Shown: positions 32,395 to 41,698, numbered from the stretch's first letter. The stretch is DNA of 43,394 nucleotides from Candidatus Acidiferrales bacterium (GCA_036514995.1 DATBWB010000028.1:1-43394), one strand, 5' to 3'. Numbers and translations are program-made. Notes: generated by a model from the sequence alone, not told the origin.

Positions 32395-32425
32395 CCTTCT
32401 TTCGACTCATGCGATCCCAAACGGA

Positions 32426-32460
32426 GCAGGCGGACGAAACCCGCCTGCTTTTCTTTTTTT
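32426..32460 (+). terminator. Strong Rho-independent terminator
   Basis: GCAGGCGG (32426-32433) and CCGCCTGC (32441-32448) make a perfect 8-base-pair stem with a 7-base loop. The tail TTTTCTTTTTTT follows. It ends the transcript of the small secreted protein. Confidence 0.85.
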
Positions 32461-32514
32461 GAACGGAAGGATAAGCAGGCGAGAAAGCGTATTAGCTGGA
32501 AGCGGTCCGGAGCC

Positions 32515-34131
32515 TCAGAACCCGGCCACGCCGGTAGCCGAAGCCCGCGCCACGCGCACCGGCCGCGCCAGCCGAAAGCGCTCCAAATAGATCTGCGCCA
32601 GCGAGAGGAAGCCGGTGTAGAGATAGCCCCATACGAAGAGCAGAAGGAAGGGAAGGGTGGCGTAGTTTTCGTTGTCGAAGGCGTAATACACCGTAAAGAC
32701 AAAGTAGAGACCGATCGCAATCTCGGCAAAGGGAAGCAGGCCGGCGCGATGACGATAGAGTTTGCCGGCCCAGGTATCTCGACCGCTCTCGATCCGATAC
32801 TTCGGCGTGCGGACAAATTCCGACCGCACGCCAAAAACCGCCCCGAGCACCGCCCTCGCGTTCTGCACACAAAGCCCGATCCCGATCGCCATCAAAAACG
32901 GCAGATAGAGAAAGGTTCGCTTCCAGCCCTTCGGGTCCAGCTCGCGTTGGCTTAAAAGATAGAAGGTTGAAATGGACATCGTCGAAGCAAGAAAAAGCGG
33001 CAGGTCAATCACCAGCACCTGGAACATTCCCTGGTAGAAGCGCACGATCATGGCCGGAAGGAGCAGCGTCGAGAGAACAATCATGAAGGGATAAGAAATA
33101 TTGGCCGTCAGGTGAAAGACGGCTTCCGCCTTCACGCGCCACGGGAGCTTCGACCGCAGCAGACGCGGCAGGATCTTCTTGGCCGTCTGCATCAAGCCCT
33201 TGGCCCAGCGGGCTTGCTGCGCCTTGAAGGCGTTCATCTCCACCGGCAGTTCGGAGGGACACTCCACCTCCGGCAAGTAGAGAAATCGCCAGCCTTTCAT
33301 CTGGGCGCGGTAGCTCAGGTCGGTGTCTTCGGTCAACGTGTCATGCTCCCAGCCACCGGCATGCTCAATCGCCGACCGCCGCCACACGCCGCCGGTGCCG
33401 TTAAAGTTGAAGAAGCAGCCCGCCCGCGACCGCGCCCCATGCTCCATCACAAAGTGGCCATCGAGCAGGATCGCTTCAATCTGCGTGAGCAAAGAGTAGT
33501 CGCGGTTGATGTAGCTCCACCGCGCTTGCACCATGGCTACGTTCGGATCAGCGAAGTAAGGCAAGAGGCGGCGCAAAAAATCCGCCGGCGGGAGAAAATC
33601 AGCGTCAAAAATGGCGATAAACTCTCCGCTGGCGACCTCCATGCCCGCGCGCAGGGCGCCTGCTTTGTACCCTTGGCGGTGGTCGCGATGGTGATAGCGG
33701 ATCGGCACGCCAAGCGCCCGATAGCGTTCCACGACGTCGGCGGCCACCCGCTGCGTTTCGTCGGTCGAATCGTCGAGCACCTGGATTTCCAGCCGGTCGT
33801 GCGGATAGTCCATCCGGGAGACGGTTTCCAATAGCCTCTCGATGACGTACTGCTCGTTATAAATCGGGAGCTGTATGGTAACCTTGGGAAGCTTTTGTTG
33901 GTCCAGCGGGGGCAGCGAAGGCGGCACGTTCCGCCGGTTCTTGAAATAATCATAAACCAGCTTGTAGCGGTGCAGACCGTAGGCGGCGAGGACGATCAGA
34001 ACCAGAAAATACGGAATCATGACGAGCAGGTCGAAAGCGTTAAGCTGATAGACTTTCTGGAACGCGTCGCGGGAAAAAATGCGTTGGAGATAGTCTGCCA
34101 CCGGGTTCCTTTTGGCCGACAAGATAGCCAC
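32515..34131 (-). CDS. Membrane-bound family-2 glycosyltransferase (cellulose-synthase-like)
   Basis: A processive GT2 enzyme of about 538 residues. One helix near the N terminus (LLVMIPYFLVLIVLAAYGL) is followed by the GT-A domain with TIQLPIYNEQ, LDDSTDET, FDADF, TEDTDL and QQARWAKG (the D, DxD, TED, QxxRW set). Four or more membrane helices follow. It could make a beta-linked glucan, mannan or a glycolipid; the product cannot be told. Start is uncertain: GTG 34131 or TTG 34122 fit the space best, while a TTG at 34203 would overlap the divergent gene. The divergent neighbour is another glycosyltransferase. Confidence 0.9.
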   Translation of the reverse strand: MAILSAKRNPVADYLQRIFSRDAFQKVYQLNAFDLLVMIPYFLVLIVLAAYGLHRYKLVYDYFKNRRNVPPSLPPLDQQKLPKVTIQLPIYNEQYVIERLLETVSRMDYPHDRLEIQVLDDSTDETQRVAADVVERYRALGVPIRYHHRDHRQGYKAGALRAGMEVASGEFIAIFDADFLPPADFLRRLLPYFADPNVAMVQARWSYINRDYSLLTQIEAILLDGHFVMEHGARSRAGCFFNFNGTGGVWRRSAIEHAGGWEHDTLTEDTDLSYRAQMKGWRFLYLPEVECPSELPVEMNAFKAQQARWAKGLMQTAKKILPRLLRSKLPWRVKAEAVFHLTANISYPFMIVLSTLLLPAMIVRFYQGMFQVLVIDLPLFLASTMSISTFYLLSQRELDPKGWKRTFLYLPFLMAIGIGLCVQNARAVLGAVFGVRSEFVRTPKYRIESGRDTWAGKLYRHRAGLLPFAEIAIGLYFVFTVYYAFDNENYATLPFLLLFVWGYLYTGFLSLAQIYLERFRLARPVRVARASATGVAGF

Positions 34132-34184
34132 TATGACCTGGCAACCCTGATAAAAGATCAAGAGGCGTTTCTCCTCTTCTGCCC

Positions 34185-35486
34185 TTGAAACAGGCTCTCG
34201 CAAGACCGTTCTGGTTCGCAGCGGCGAGCGCCCTTGCGCTTGAAGTCCTGTTCGCCGCCATGCTGCGCCTGGGCAACCTCAAGGAGCGAGTGGTGGAGTT
34301 TATTGCCCTCGCTCTGGCCGCCGGCATCGTCTATCTCGTCGGCCTTTTCTGGCTCGAGCGAACGGCCGATTCCCGACGGGCCCGCTTGCTCGTTCTGGCG
34401 GCCGCGCTGGCGTTTCGAGCTACTCTCTTGCCGCTCTGGCCTTCCCTGTCGGACGATTTCTATCGTTATCGCTGGGAAGGCCGGGTACAAGACGCGGGCG
34501 TCAATCCCTACACCGTGCGCCCCGACGACACCAAACTCACGGCGCTGCGAGACGCCTTCTGGGATCGAGCCTCCGGCAAAGATTCCCCGACAATCTATGG
34601 GCCGTTGGCGGAACTCTTTTACCGGCTCAACTACCGGCTTGCCCCTGGTGGCCCGCCGGGCAGCTCGGTGGTTGGGATGAAGGCGGCCTACGTTTTGCTC
34701 GACCTGGGGATTTTGCTCCTGATCATGCGTTTGCTCGCGCTCCGGGGAAAGCCAGTTACGGCCGCGGCCATTTATGCATGGAGTCCGCTGGTAGTCGTTG
34801 AATTCGCGGCCAGCAGCCACCTCGACTCGCTGGTCGTCATCCTGCTCGTCGCCGCGATCCTCTGGATTATAAAACAGCGCCCAGCACTGTCAACCGTTGC
34901 TCTGGCTTCCGCTGCTGCCGTCAAGTATTTTCCGGTGGTTTTTCTCCCGCTCCTCACCCGCCGCCTGCGCTATTGGCTCTGGTTCGTGGTGGTGCTGGCA
35001 TTGTGGTATCTGCCCTTTCTTTCGGCGGGCCACCGCCTGTTCGACGGACTGCGCTACTACTACCTTCACTGGCAAAACAATGGGAGCTTGTACGCGCTCT
35101 GGCAATGGGTGGGGTTCCCGCGAGCGGTTGCGGACGGGATTCTCTACGGAGTCGTTCTCGGAATGGTGGGCTATTTCGCCTGGTGGCGAGCGGATTCCCT
35201 CCGGGCGGTCTATCTGGTGGCGGGAGCCCTTTGGTTGCTCTCGCCCAACCTGTTTCCGTGGTATCTGACGATGCTCGTCCCTTTTCTCTGCTTCTTTCCC
35301 AACCCGGCATGGTTGCTGCTGACGGTAACGAGCGTGCTCTCGTATGAGGTGCTGATCGATTCGAGCGCGCTCGGCATCTGGCACTGGAACCCTTACCTGC
35401 GGTGGCTCGAGTACGCTCCCTTCTTTGTCCTCCTGATTGCCCGGTATGCGAAGAGCCGCCGGGCGGCAAACCAGCCGGCTGCCTGA
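34185..35486 (+). CDS. GT-C type membrane glycosyltransferase (GT87-like mannosyltransferase family)
   Basis: A 433-residue integral membrane protein with about ten helices. The first extracytoplasmic loop begins with acidic residues SDDFYRYRWEGRV, the pattern of the lipid-linked GT-C enzymes, and GVNPY follows. IYGPLAELFYRLNY and AVKYFPVVFLPLL are reminiscent of GT87/DUF2029 polyprenyl-phosphomannose-dependent transferases. The donor is presumably polyprenyl-phosphate linked. The start is TTG at 34185 with no SD; ATG 34260 is possible but would lose part of the first helix. It diverges from the GT2 gene, a pairing that suggests a shared envelope polysaccharide or glycolipid pathway. Confidence 0.75.
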   Translation: MKQALARPFWFAAASALALEVLFAAMLRLGNLKERVVEFIALALAAGIVYLVGLFWLERTADSRRARLLVLAAALAFRATLLPLWPSLSDDFYRYRWEGRVQDAGVNPYTVRPDDTKLTALRDAFWDRASGKDSPTIYGPLAELFYRLNYRLAPGGPPGSSVVGMKAAYVLLDLGILLLIMRLLALRGKPVTAAAIYAWSPLVVVEFAASSHLDSLVVILLVAAILWIIKQRPALSTVALASAAAVKYFPVVFLPLLTRRLRYWLWFVVVLALWYLPFLSAGHRLFDGLRYYYLHWQNNGSLYALWQWVGFPRAVADGILYGVVLGMVGYFAWWRADSLRAVYLVAGALWLLSPNLFPWYLTMLVPFLCFFPNPAWLLLTVTSVLSYEVLIDSSALGIWHWNPYLRWLEYAPFFVLLIARYAKSRRAANQPAA

Positions 35487-35711
35487 GAGGCCGACGGCTC
35501 TCGAGTGCCTGCTATTGATTTAGCCCCGGGTCGGACTTATGATTCACCCGTCCCTGAGGCGATCTGCACGGCTCCATAACCGATTTCGCAGTATGGACGG
35601 CCCCTCAGGGGAATCCTTAACTTGGGGGGCAAACAGGCAGCGGGCCTCGAAGGTGCTGCTGGCGCGCGGGGGGCACGCAACCCGATGGCGGCAGCGGATG
35701 GGAGGCGAGAA
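35487..35711. other. Spacer with an inverted repeat upstream of rmuC
   Basis: Contains no gene. CCCTGAGG near 35550 and CCTCAGGG near 35605 are inverted relative to each other, about 50 bases apart. The stretch after 35622 is open in frame with rmuC but lacks coding character and is treated as leader. An SD, GGGAGGCGAG, ends it. Confidence 0.4.
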
Positions 35712-37088
35712 ATGGAACTGACGTGGTTGACGATTGGAATAGCAGCTCTTCTCCTTGTCGTGGTTTACCTCTTCGCACGCGTCCTGCAAACGGCGCGTTC
35801 GGCCGTGAATGAGATCCAGGGGGAGATTCACGCTGCCAGCATGCGCACCGACCAGGTGATGCAGAATAGCGGCTTTGCCTTTGCCGAGACGCTCCAGAAG
35901 TCTTCCACCAACCTCGTGGAGAATGTAGCCAAGGTCCGCGAGGAGGTCGTCCACAAAGTGGAAGAGACGCAGCGGCTGTTCAGCAAGGAGGTGCAGGCCG
36001 AGTGGGCGCAATTCCGGCAGAGCATGGACGACCAGCAGCGGTCGAGCCGCGAGGAACTCGGCGCGGCCATCGCCACCTTCCAAAGAAACAATGAGGAGCA
36101 GCTTGCCCAGAACCGGCGAGAGGTCCGGGAATCGCTCGAGTCCGCTTTCCAGATGATGGACGAACGATTTCGGCGCTTGCAGGAAAGCAACGAACAAAGG
36201 CTGGGCGAAATCCGCGAAAACCTCGAAGGCAAGATGAATGAGAACATCGAGAAGAACCTCGGGGTATTCCGCGATGTCTCCGAGCGCATCGCCGAATTGC
36301 GCAAAACGGCCGACACCATTGTCGAAATCAGCGACGGCATAAACGAACTGACCGGCATTCTGGAAAGCCCGCGGCTGCGGGGCGAGTTCGGCGAGTTTGA
36401 GCTAAGCAACATGCTCCGTGAGATCGTGCCGGCTGACCGTTACGAGGCGCCCGGCCAGTTGGGCACCGCGCTGGCCGATGCGGTCATCTTCCTCAAAGAG
36501 GGCAAGCTCTGCATTGACAGCAAATTTCCGCTTGCCAACTTCCAGCGGATGCACAACCCGCAGGCGAGCGACCAGGAACGCGAGGAGGCGCGGAAGGCCT
36601 TTGTCAACGACTTCTACGGCCACGTGGACTCGATCAAGTCAAAGTACATCGTTCCGAAAGAGACCCTCGATCTCGCGTTCATGTTCGTGCCGGCGGAGAG
36701 CGTCTTCTATGAAGTCCTCACTAACTTCGAATTCCACGAATATGCCCTCCGGCAGGGAGTGATCCCGGTCTCCCCCAATTCCCTTTACGCCTACCTGCAC
36801 GTGATTGCCATCGGGTTCCGGGGAATGAAGATCCAGGAGGAAGCCAGGCGGATTCAGGAGATTTTGCTTTCGCTCAAGGAGCAATTCGACAGCTTCAGGG
36901 AGAGCTTCGACATCCTGGGCACGCACCTGGACAACGCTCGCAAGCGGTTCGAAACGGCCACGCAGGATGTGCGGCGATTCGATGTGACCCTCAGCGGGCT
37001 GAAGCTGGGGGCGATTGAAGCGGCTTCCGAAGCGGCGGCACTCGCTCCGCCGGCAGACGCGGCGGCCAAGAAAGCAGCCGGCGCCTGA
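35712..37088 (+). CDS. rmuC: DNA recombination protein RmuC
   Basis: A 458-residue RmuC-family protein. Residues 1-22 form a membrane anchor (LTWLTIGIAALLLVVVYLF). Residues 30-230 are a long coiled coil rich in glutamate, glutamine and arginine. The conserved RmuC nuclease-like domain follows (LRGEFGEFELSNMLREIVP, IDSKFPLANFQRM, FVPAESVFYEVL and SPNSLYAYLHVIAIG). The alanine-rich tail is variable. RmuC limits inversion at short inverted repeats in E. coli by inference from mutants. ATG 35712 was chosen for its SD and because the anchor starts there. Confidence 0.92.
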   Translation: MELTWLTIGIAALLLVVVYLFARVLQTARSAVNEIQGEIHAASMRTDQVMQNSGFAFAETLQKSSTNLVENVAKVREEVVHKVEETQRLFSKEVQAEWAQFRQSMDDQQRSSREELGAAIATFQRNNEEQLAQNRREVRESLESAFQMMDERFRRLQESNEQRLGEIRENLEGKMNENIEKNLGVFRDVSERIAELRKTADTIVEISDGINELTGILESPRLRGEFGEFELSNMLREIVPADRYEAPGQLGTALADAVIFLKEGKLCIDSKFPLANFQRMHNPQASDQEREEARKAFVNDFYGHVDSIKSKYIVPKETLDLAFMFVPAESVFYEVLTNFEFHEYALRQGVIPVSPNSLYAYLHVIAIGFRGMKIQEEARRIQEILLSLKEQFDSFRESFDILGTHLDNARKRFETATQDVRRFDVTLSGLKLGAIEAASEAAALAPPADAAAKKAAGA

Positions 37089-37137
37089 GCTTGGCCAAGC
37101 CACGCGCCGCTTGAAAACTGCCAGCGGCTCGCCAGCC

Positions 37138-37154
37138 GTCCCGCTCTGCGGGAT
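37138..37154. repeat. Palindromic mini-repeat, GTCCCGC-TCT-GCGGGAT
   Basis: A 7-base inverted repeat with a 3-base centre in the short gap between rmuC and the convergent M48 protease gene, touching the protease stop codon. Its reverse complement matches the 747-763 element except at its two end bases. Confidence 0.55.
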
Positions 37155-38539
37155 CACGGTCTTTTGATGAACTCCGGCTCTTTGCCTTCTCCCCAGGGAT
37201 TGTAGGCCTGGGCGAACGTCACCCGCCGGGGAATCGAGGGGTGGCTGTAAAGCCAGAATTCGATGAACCGGCTGGGATTGGGGTCGGCCAGGTCCACCTC
37301 ACCCAGGATTTGGAACGCCTGGCCCGCCACCGCCGCTGAGTTTGGCACCACCCCGTGAGTGATTTCCAACCCATAGATATCGGCCTGATGCTCGTAGTGG
37401 CGGCTGAGGCTATTGGTGATGGGATCGGAAAGGAAGTTGAAGATCGCCAGGAAGAAAAGCAACATCGGGAGGACGGCCCAGTCGCTCACCTCTTTCACCC
37501 CCGTCCAGCTACCCCACTTCTGAAGCCGGCTGTGAACCATCCCGGCGCCCAGCCAGAAGAAAACGAAGAGGACCACGACGGCGATCCCGATTAACTTCCA
37601 GATGTGGTGGAGCATGTAGTGGCCCAGCTCGTGGCCGAAGATAAACAGCGTCTCATCCTTGCTGAGTTTCTCGAGCGTTGTGTCCCAAACCACGACTCGC
37701 TTGCTGGCGCCAATGCCGGTGACGTACGCATTGAGCGCCTTGGTCTTTTCGCTCGCTTTCATCCAAAACATCTTCTCTTCCGGGATGGAGAGCCCGGCCC
37801 GGCCGAGCAATTGCTCGACGTCGGCCACGACCCCGGGGTTCTTCGCCTTTAGCGGCTCGAACTTGAAAAACAGCGGCTCGATGACCACCGGCGTGATGAA
37901 AAGAATAAAGATCAGGATCGGAATGCTTGCCAGCCAGAAGTAGAACCACCAGCGGCGCGGGCTCCGCCGGATAATCCCAAACATGATCCAGAAGACGAAC
38001 GTCAGGATCACCATCAAGATCAGGCTGGACTTCGTCCAGTCCCAAAGCCACGAACCGAAACTTTGCACGGAAATCTCGTACGCTCGCCCGAGGTGATGGC
38101 CGTAGTAACTGATCGGCAGATGGAAAAGGCGCAGGGCAAGAAGGAAAAGCGGGACAAAGATCAGCGCCTCGAAAATGCGCCGGCGGCGGCCATCGCCCAC
38201 CGCCCAGTTGCGGATCTTCACCGCCAGCCCGGAACGCATGAAGAACCACAGCACCGCCAGGCTGTAAACAAAACCCAGGAAATAGAGACGGTACTGCGCC
38301 CGCGAGTAGGCGATGGCCTTTTCTCGCCGCTCGGGCGAAAGGGTATAAGGCTTTATTTCCGCTTTTGGTGCTTCAGCAGCCGCCGGTGCCGTCTGGGCAG
38401 CCGGCCCCGGTTGGCTTGGGGCTGAAGGAAGTTGGGTTTGAGCCGAAAGGATCGGCAATGCCAGGAATCCCGAGAGGAGCACGACCAGGGGCAAGGCCCG
38501 CCACCGTGCGCCACCGGGCAGGGTAAGCACGCGTCGCAT
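37154..38539 (-). CDS. M48-family Ste24-like metalloprotease
   Basis: A 461-residue membrane zinc protease. It has a signal or anchor (LPLVVLLSGFLALPILSA), then an alanine/proline-rich linker, several membrane helices, and the zinc site FGHELGHYMLHH (HExxH). A third ligand glutamate lies in YEHQADIYGLE. The overall order of helices around the HExxH is that of Ste24/CAAX prenyl protease 1, but a prenylated substrate in bacteria is unknown; quality control of membrane proteins is more likely. ATG 38539 has a GGAGG SD. Confidence 0.9.
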   Translation of the reverse strand: MRRVLTLPGGARWRALPLVVLLSGFLALPILSAQTQLPSAPSQPGPAAQTAPAAAEAPKAEIKPYTLSPERREKAIAYSRAQYRLYFLGFVYSLAVLWFFMRSGLAVKIRNWAVGDGRRRRIFEALIFVPLFLLALRLFHLPISYYGHHLGRAYEISVQSFGSWLWDWTKSSLILMVILTFVFWIMFGIIRRSPRRWWFYFWLASIPILIFILFITPVVIEPLFFKFEPLKAKNPGVVADVEQLLGRAGLSIPEEKMFWMKASEKTKALNAYVTGIGASKRVVVWDTTLEKLSKDETLFIFGHELGHYMLHHIWKLIGIAVVVLFVFFWLGAGMVHSRLQKWGSWTGVKEVSDWAVLPMLLFFLAIFNFLSDPITNSLSRHYEHQADIYGLEITHGVVPNSAAVAGQAFQILGEVDLADPNPSRFIEFWLYSHPSIPRRVTFAQAYNPWGEGKEPEFIKRP

Positions 38540-38694
38540 AAATCCTCCAGAAGGGATGGCGAGATGCTTCGTGATCGAAGGGCCGCTCCAAACACCGGGC
38601 TCCCGAAGCTTGAGATGGTAACGCAAAGCGATCTGGAAGCTCGATGCTCGAAGCTGGAAACTCAAGCCTCTAACCTCCAGCCTCTAGCCTCAAG

Positions 38695-39840
38695 TCACAC
38701 CTGGACGGTGACGCTGGTCTCCACGCGAAAGTCGCCGTCCTCGAGGCGCCGCACCGGCCGGTAGAGCGTATCGCGTTCGACGGGCTCGCGGCCGGCGGCG
38801 CGAATCAAACGGACGAGTTCTTCCCGCCGCATCACCTGGGCGGTGGTCGCACCGGCATCGTGGTAGATTTTTTCCTCGACCACCGTGCCGTCCAGGTCAT
38901 CGGCGCCAAAGCGCAACGCCACCTGCGCCACCCGGGGCGTCATCATGATCCAGTAGGCCTTGATATGATCGAAATTGTCGAGCAACAAGCGCGCCACCGC
39001 GATGTTCTTCAGGTCGAGTTGCCCGGAGGTTTTCGGCAGGTGGCTGAGCGCGGTGTGCTCGGGGTGAAAGGCAAGCGGGATGAACGCCACGAAGCCGCCC
39101 GTCTCATCCTGCAGGGCGCGCAGCAGCAACAGGTGCTCGACACGCTCCTCTTCCGTCTCGATGTGGCCGTAAAGCATCGTCGCGTTCGACCGCAGGCCGA
39201 CCTCGTGGGCGGTGCGCGCCACGTTGATCCACATCTGGCCGGAAGTCTTGTGGTCGCAGATTACCTTGCGCACCCGCGGGTTGAAAATTTCCGCGCCGCC
39301 GCCGGGCAGCGACTCCACTCCCGCTTCCTTGAGCTTCAGAAGCACATCGCGAATCGAGAGACCGGAAATCTTCTGGAGGTAGTGCACCTCGACCATCGTA
39401 AATGCCTTGAGATGCACCCGCGGGAAGCGCTTCTTGAGCGCGCGCACCAGGTCAAGGAAATAGGCGAAGGGCAAGTCGGGGTGAAGCCCGCCCACAATGT
39501 GGAATTCCGTCACCGCTTCCGTCCATCCCCGCGCGGCCGTTTCCACCGCCTCCTCAATCGCCATCGTGTAAGCGCCCGGCGCGTCCGCCTTGCGGCCGAA
39601 CGCGCACAGCCGGCAGGAGGCCACGCAAACGTTGGTCGGGTTCAGGTGCCGGTTGATGTTGTAGTAGCAGACGTTCCCGTGCTTCTTCTCGCGGACGTAG
39701 TTGGCAAGCCAGCCGACGGCCAGCAAGTCGGTCGAGCGATAGAGCGCGACGCCGTCGTCAAACGCGAGCCGCTCGCCGGCAAGCACTTTGTCGCCGATCG
39801 CTGCCAGCCGCTTGTCCTCAAGGATGAGTTGGCTCGCCAT
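38695..39840 (-). CDS. mqnE: Aminofutalosine synthase MqnE
   Basis: A 381-residue radical-SAM enzyme that joins S-adenosylmethionine and the chorismate-derived enolpyruvyl benzoate to give aminofutalosine, the second step of futalosine-type menaquinone synthesis. The cluster motif CVASCRLCAF (C72, C76, C79) and the HIVGGLHPDLPFAYFLDLVR segment are diagnostic. SLPGGGAEIF is also typical of MqnE. It shows that menaquinone, not ubiquinone, is the likely quinone here. It lies upstream of the prenyltransferase and ubiX in the same direction as the M48 gene. Confidence 0.96.
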   Translation of the reverse strand: MASQLILEDKRLAAIGDKVLAGERLAFDDGVALYRSTDLLAVGWLANYVREKKHGNVCYYNINRHLNPTNVCVASCRLCAFGRKADAPGAYTMAIEEAVETAARGWTEAVTEFHIVGGLHPDLPFAYFLDLVRALKKRFPRVHLKAFTMVEVHYLQKISGLSIRDVLLKLKEAGVESLPGGGAEIFNPRVRKVICDHKTSGQMWINVARTAHEVGLRSNATMLYGHIETEEERVEHLLLLRALQDETGGFVAFIPLAFHPEHTALSHLPKTSGQLDLKNIAVARLLLDNFDHIKAYWIMMTPRVAQVALRFGADDLDGTVVEEKIYHDAGATTAQVMRREELVRLIRAAGREPVERDTLYRPVRRLEDGDFRVETSVTVQV

Positions 39841-39862
39841 ACTTAGGAATTCTCGTAGGGCA

Positions 39863-39891
39863 CGGTTTTCGGTTTTCGCTTTTCGAGTTTC
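39863..39891. repeat. TTTTCG-type simple repeat between mqnE and the prenyltransferase gene
   Basis: Consecutive short units such as GGTTTTC, GGTTTTCGC, TTTTCGAG and TTTCGCC run through this stretch. Related arrays occur at 40838-40873 (opposite orientation) and 40930-40952, both around the next gene. No coding role is apparent. Confidence 0.5.
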
Positions 39892-39911
39892 GCCTCGGTC
39901 GCTTGCAGCCT

Positions 39912-40793
39912 CTACCTTCCAGCCACGAGTATGTCAGCGCCCCAAAAAAGCAGAAACAAGAGGCTAATATAGCCATTCACCGTGAAAAATGCAGCATTGA
40001 TTTTGCTCAGGTCGTGAGGCTTGACGAGCGAATGTTCGTAGGCCAGCAGCGCGCCGACGATCGCGATGCCTGCATAGGCCAGCCCGCCCAGCGCCCAAAC
40101 GCGCGCCAGCCAGAGCAAGAGCGCCACCATGAAAACGTGCAGCAGCCGCGCCACCAATAACGCCCGCGGAATCCCGAGCGACTTGGGCAGCGAATAGAGC
40201 CCCGCCTTGCTGTCAAATTCCACGTCCTGGCAGGCGTACAGGATGTCAAATCCGGCCACCCAGAGCGTTACCGCCGCCGCCAGAATCAGCATCCGCGGCT
40301 CGATCGTTCCTCGAATGGCAATCCACGCCGCCACCGGCGACATCCCCAGGCAAAAACCAAGCACAAAATGCGACCAGACAGTGAACCGCTTGGTGTAGGA
40401 ATAGAGCAGGAGGATCGCCGCCGCCGCCGGCGCCAGCTTCAAAGCAAGCGGGTTCAGTTGCCAGGCCGCCAGGAAGAGAACGCCCAGCGCCACCAACGTG
40501 AAGCCCCAGGCGAAGGGGAGGGAAAGCTGGCCGGTTACCAGCGCCCGCGCCTGCGTGCGCGGGTTGGCTCGATCCAGATGCCGGTCGGCGATGCGGTTAA
40601 AAGTCATCGCCGCGCTCCGCGCCGCCACCATCGCCACCACGATCCACAGGAACTGGCGGAGAGTGGGCAGGTTGTGCGGAAGCCCCGCGCTCCGCGCCGC
40701 CACCAGCGCCCCCGTCAGGGCAAACGGCAGCGCAAAGACCGAGTGTTCGAACTTGATCATCTCGAGCGTGGTGCGGATTCTGCCGGCGCTCAT
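39912..40793 (-). CDS. UbiA-family prenyltransferase (likely MqnP)
   Basis: A 293-residue integral membrane prenyltransferase. The two Mg/diphosphate motifs are NRIADRHLDRAN (N-x3-D-x3-D) and YACQDVEFDSKAG (D-x3-D). Eight to nine helices surround them. It resembles the 4-hydroxybenzoate/naphthoate prenyltransferases of the futalosine pathway, and its neighbours mqnE and ubiX support a menaquinone role. ATG 40793 was chosen because it starts the conserved MIKFEHSVFALPFAL region soon after. Confidence 0.9.
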   Translation of the reverse strand: MSAGRIRTTLEMIKFEHSVFALPFALTGALVAARSAGLPHNLPTLRQFLWIVVAMVAARSAAMTFNRIADRHLDRANPRTQARALVTGQLSLPFAWGFTLVALGVLFLAAWQLNPLALKLAPAAAAILLLYSYTKRFTVWSHFVLGFCLGMSPVAAWIAIRGTIEPRMLILAAAVTLWVAGFDILYACQDVEFDSKAGLYSLPKSLGIPRALLVARLLHVFMVALLLWLARVWALGGLAYAGIAIVGALLAYEHSLVKPHDLSKINAAFFTVNGYISLLFLLFWGADILVAGR

Positions 40794-40837
40794 ATCAGGA
40801 CTCGGACTCAGCGCGCAAATGCAAAGATCCAGGCGAA

Positions 40838-40952
40838 ACACGAAAGTCGAAAACCGAAATTCGAAAATCGATTCAAAGGAATCGGCTTGGAGAGAAACTC
40901 CAGGGCGACATGGACGCAGTTGCGAGTTCCGTTTTTCGATTTTCGCTTTTCG
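40838..40952. repeat. Inverted pair of TTTCG/CGAAA simple repeats
   Basis: CGAAA-rich units at about 40838-40873 (e.g. GTCGAAAACCGAAATTCG) and TTTCG-rich units at 40930-40952 (TTTTTCGATTTTCGCTTTTC) are inverted relative to each other. They lie in the spacer between the prenyltransferase gene and ubiX. As RNA they could form a long, AU-containing stem. Confidence 0.5.
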
Positions 40953-40973
40953 ATTGTCCTCTTCATCGCGCGG

Positions 40974-41618
40974 CTACGATTTCAGCTTGTCGGCCTGCGA
41001 CATTCCTTTCCACCGATACTGCCGCTCCTGCGGCAGCCCCAGGTGCGCCAGGACGCGGAACACATACTGGCTCACCAGATCGTCAATCTTCTTCGGCCGA
41101 TGGTAAAACGAAGGGATGATGGGAAAGATCATGGCGCCGGCCTGCTGGCAGCGCAGCATGTTCTCGAGGTGGATTCGGGAAAAGGGAGTATCGCGGATCG
41201 CCAGGACAAGCGGCCGGCGCTCCTTGAGCGTCACGTCGGCGGCCCGCTGGATCAAGGTCTCGGCAGCGCCGTGGGCGATCGCGCCGAGCGTCCCCATGCT
41301 GCACGGCATGATCACCATCCCGTGCACCGGATAGCTTCCCGAAGCAATCGACGCGCCCACATCCTGATTATCGAGCAACTCGATTTTCCTGCCCTTGCCG
41401 CCGACGATCAGCGAGGGCAGCTTCTTGCGTTCGTTCGCGGCAATGTCCAATTCATGCTTGAGGAGCATGATGCCGCCGTTCGAGACCACCAGATGGACCC
41501 TCCTGACGCGGCGATCCGCATCGAGGACAGTCAGGATCTTCTGGGCAAAAACGGCGCCGCTTGCGCCCGTGACCGCCACGGTGATGGTACGTTGATCGGT
41601 CTGTTGGCGGGGTGTCAT
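40974..41618 (-). CDS. ubiX: UbiX-type flavin prenyltransferase
   Basis: A 214-residue enzyme that prenylates FMN to make the cofactor of UbiD-type decarboxylases. The start VAVTGASGAVFAQKIL is the FMN-binding motif. PCSMGTLGAIAHGAAETLIQRAADVTLKERR is a clear family signature. The C-terminal ENMLRCQQAGAMIFPIIPSFYHRP is intact. In the futalosine pathway UbiD/UbiX-like enzymes decarboxylate the naphthoate. The UbiD partner is not in this window. ATG 41618 has a weak SD. Confidence 0.95.
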   Translation of the reverse strand: MTPRQQTDQRTITVAVTGASGAVFAQKILTVLDADRRVRRVHLVVSNGGIMLLKHELDIAANERKKLPSLIVGGKGRKIELLDNQDVGASIASGSYPVHGMVIMPCSMGTLGAIAHGAAETLIQRAADVTLKERRPLVLAIRDTPFSRIHLENMLRCQQAGAMIFPIIPSFYHRPKKIDDLVSQYVFRVLAHLGLPQERQYRWKGMSQADKLKS

Positions 41619-41698
41619 GGCGAGATTTTGCGCTCGAGGCAAAGCGCCATGTTAAGGCGACGCCGAAGGCAAGTCAACGAAACCAGAGACGTGGAATA

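Noticed and set aside
35622-35711. A 30-codon in-frame extension upstream of the rmuC ATG.
   Set aside because: It is glycine/alanine/arginine-rich, not like RmuC, and the ATG at 35712 has a better SD and begins the membrane anchor.
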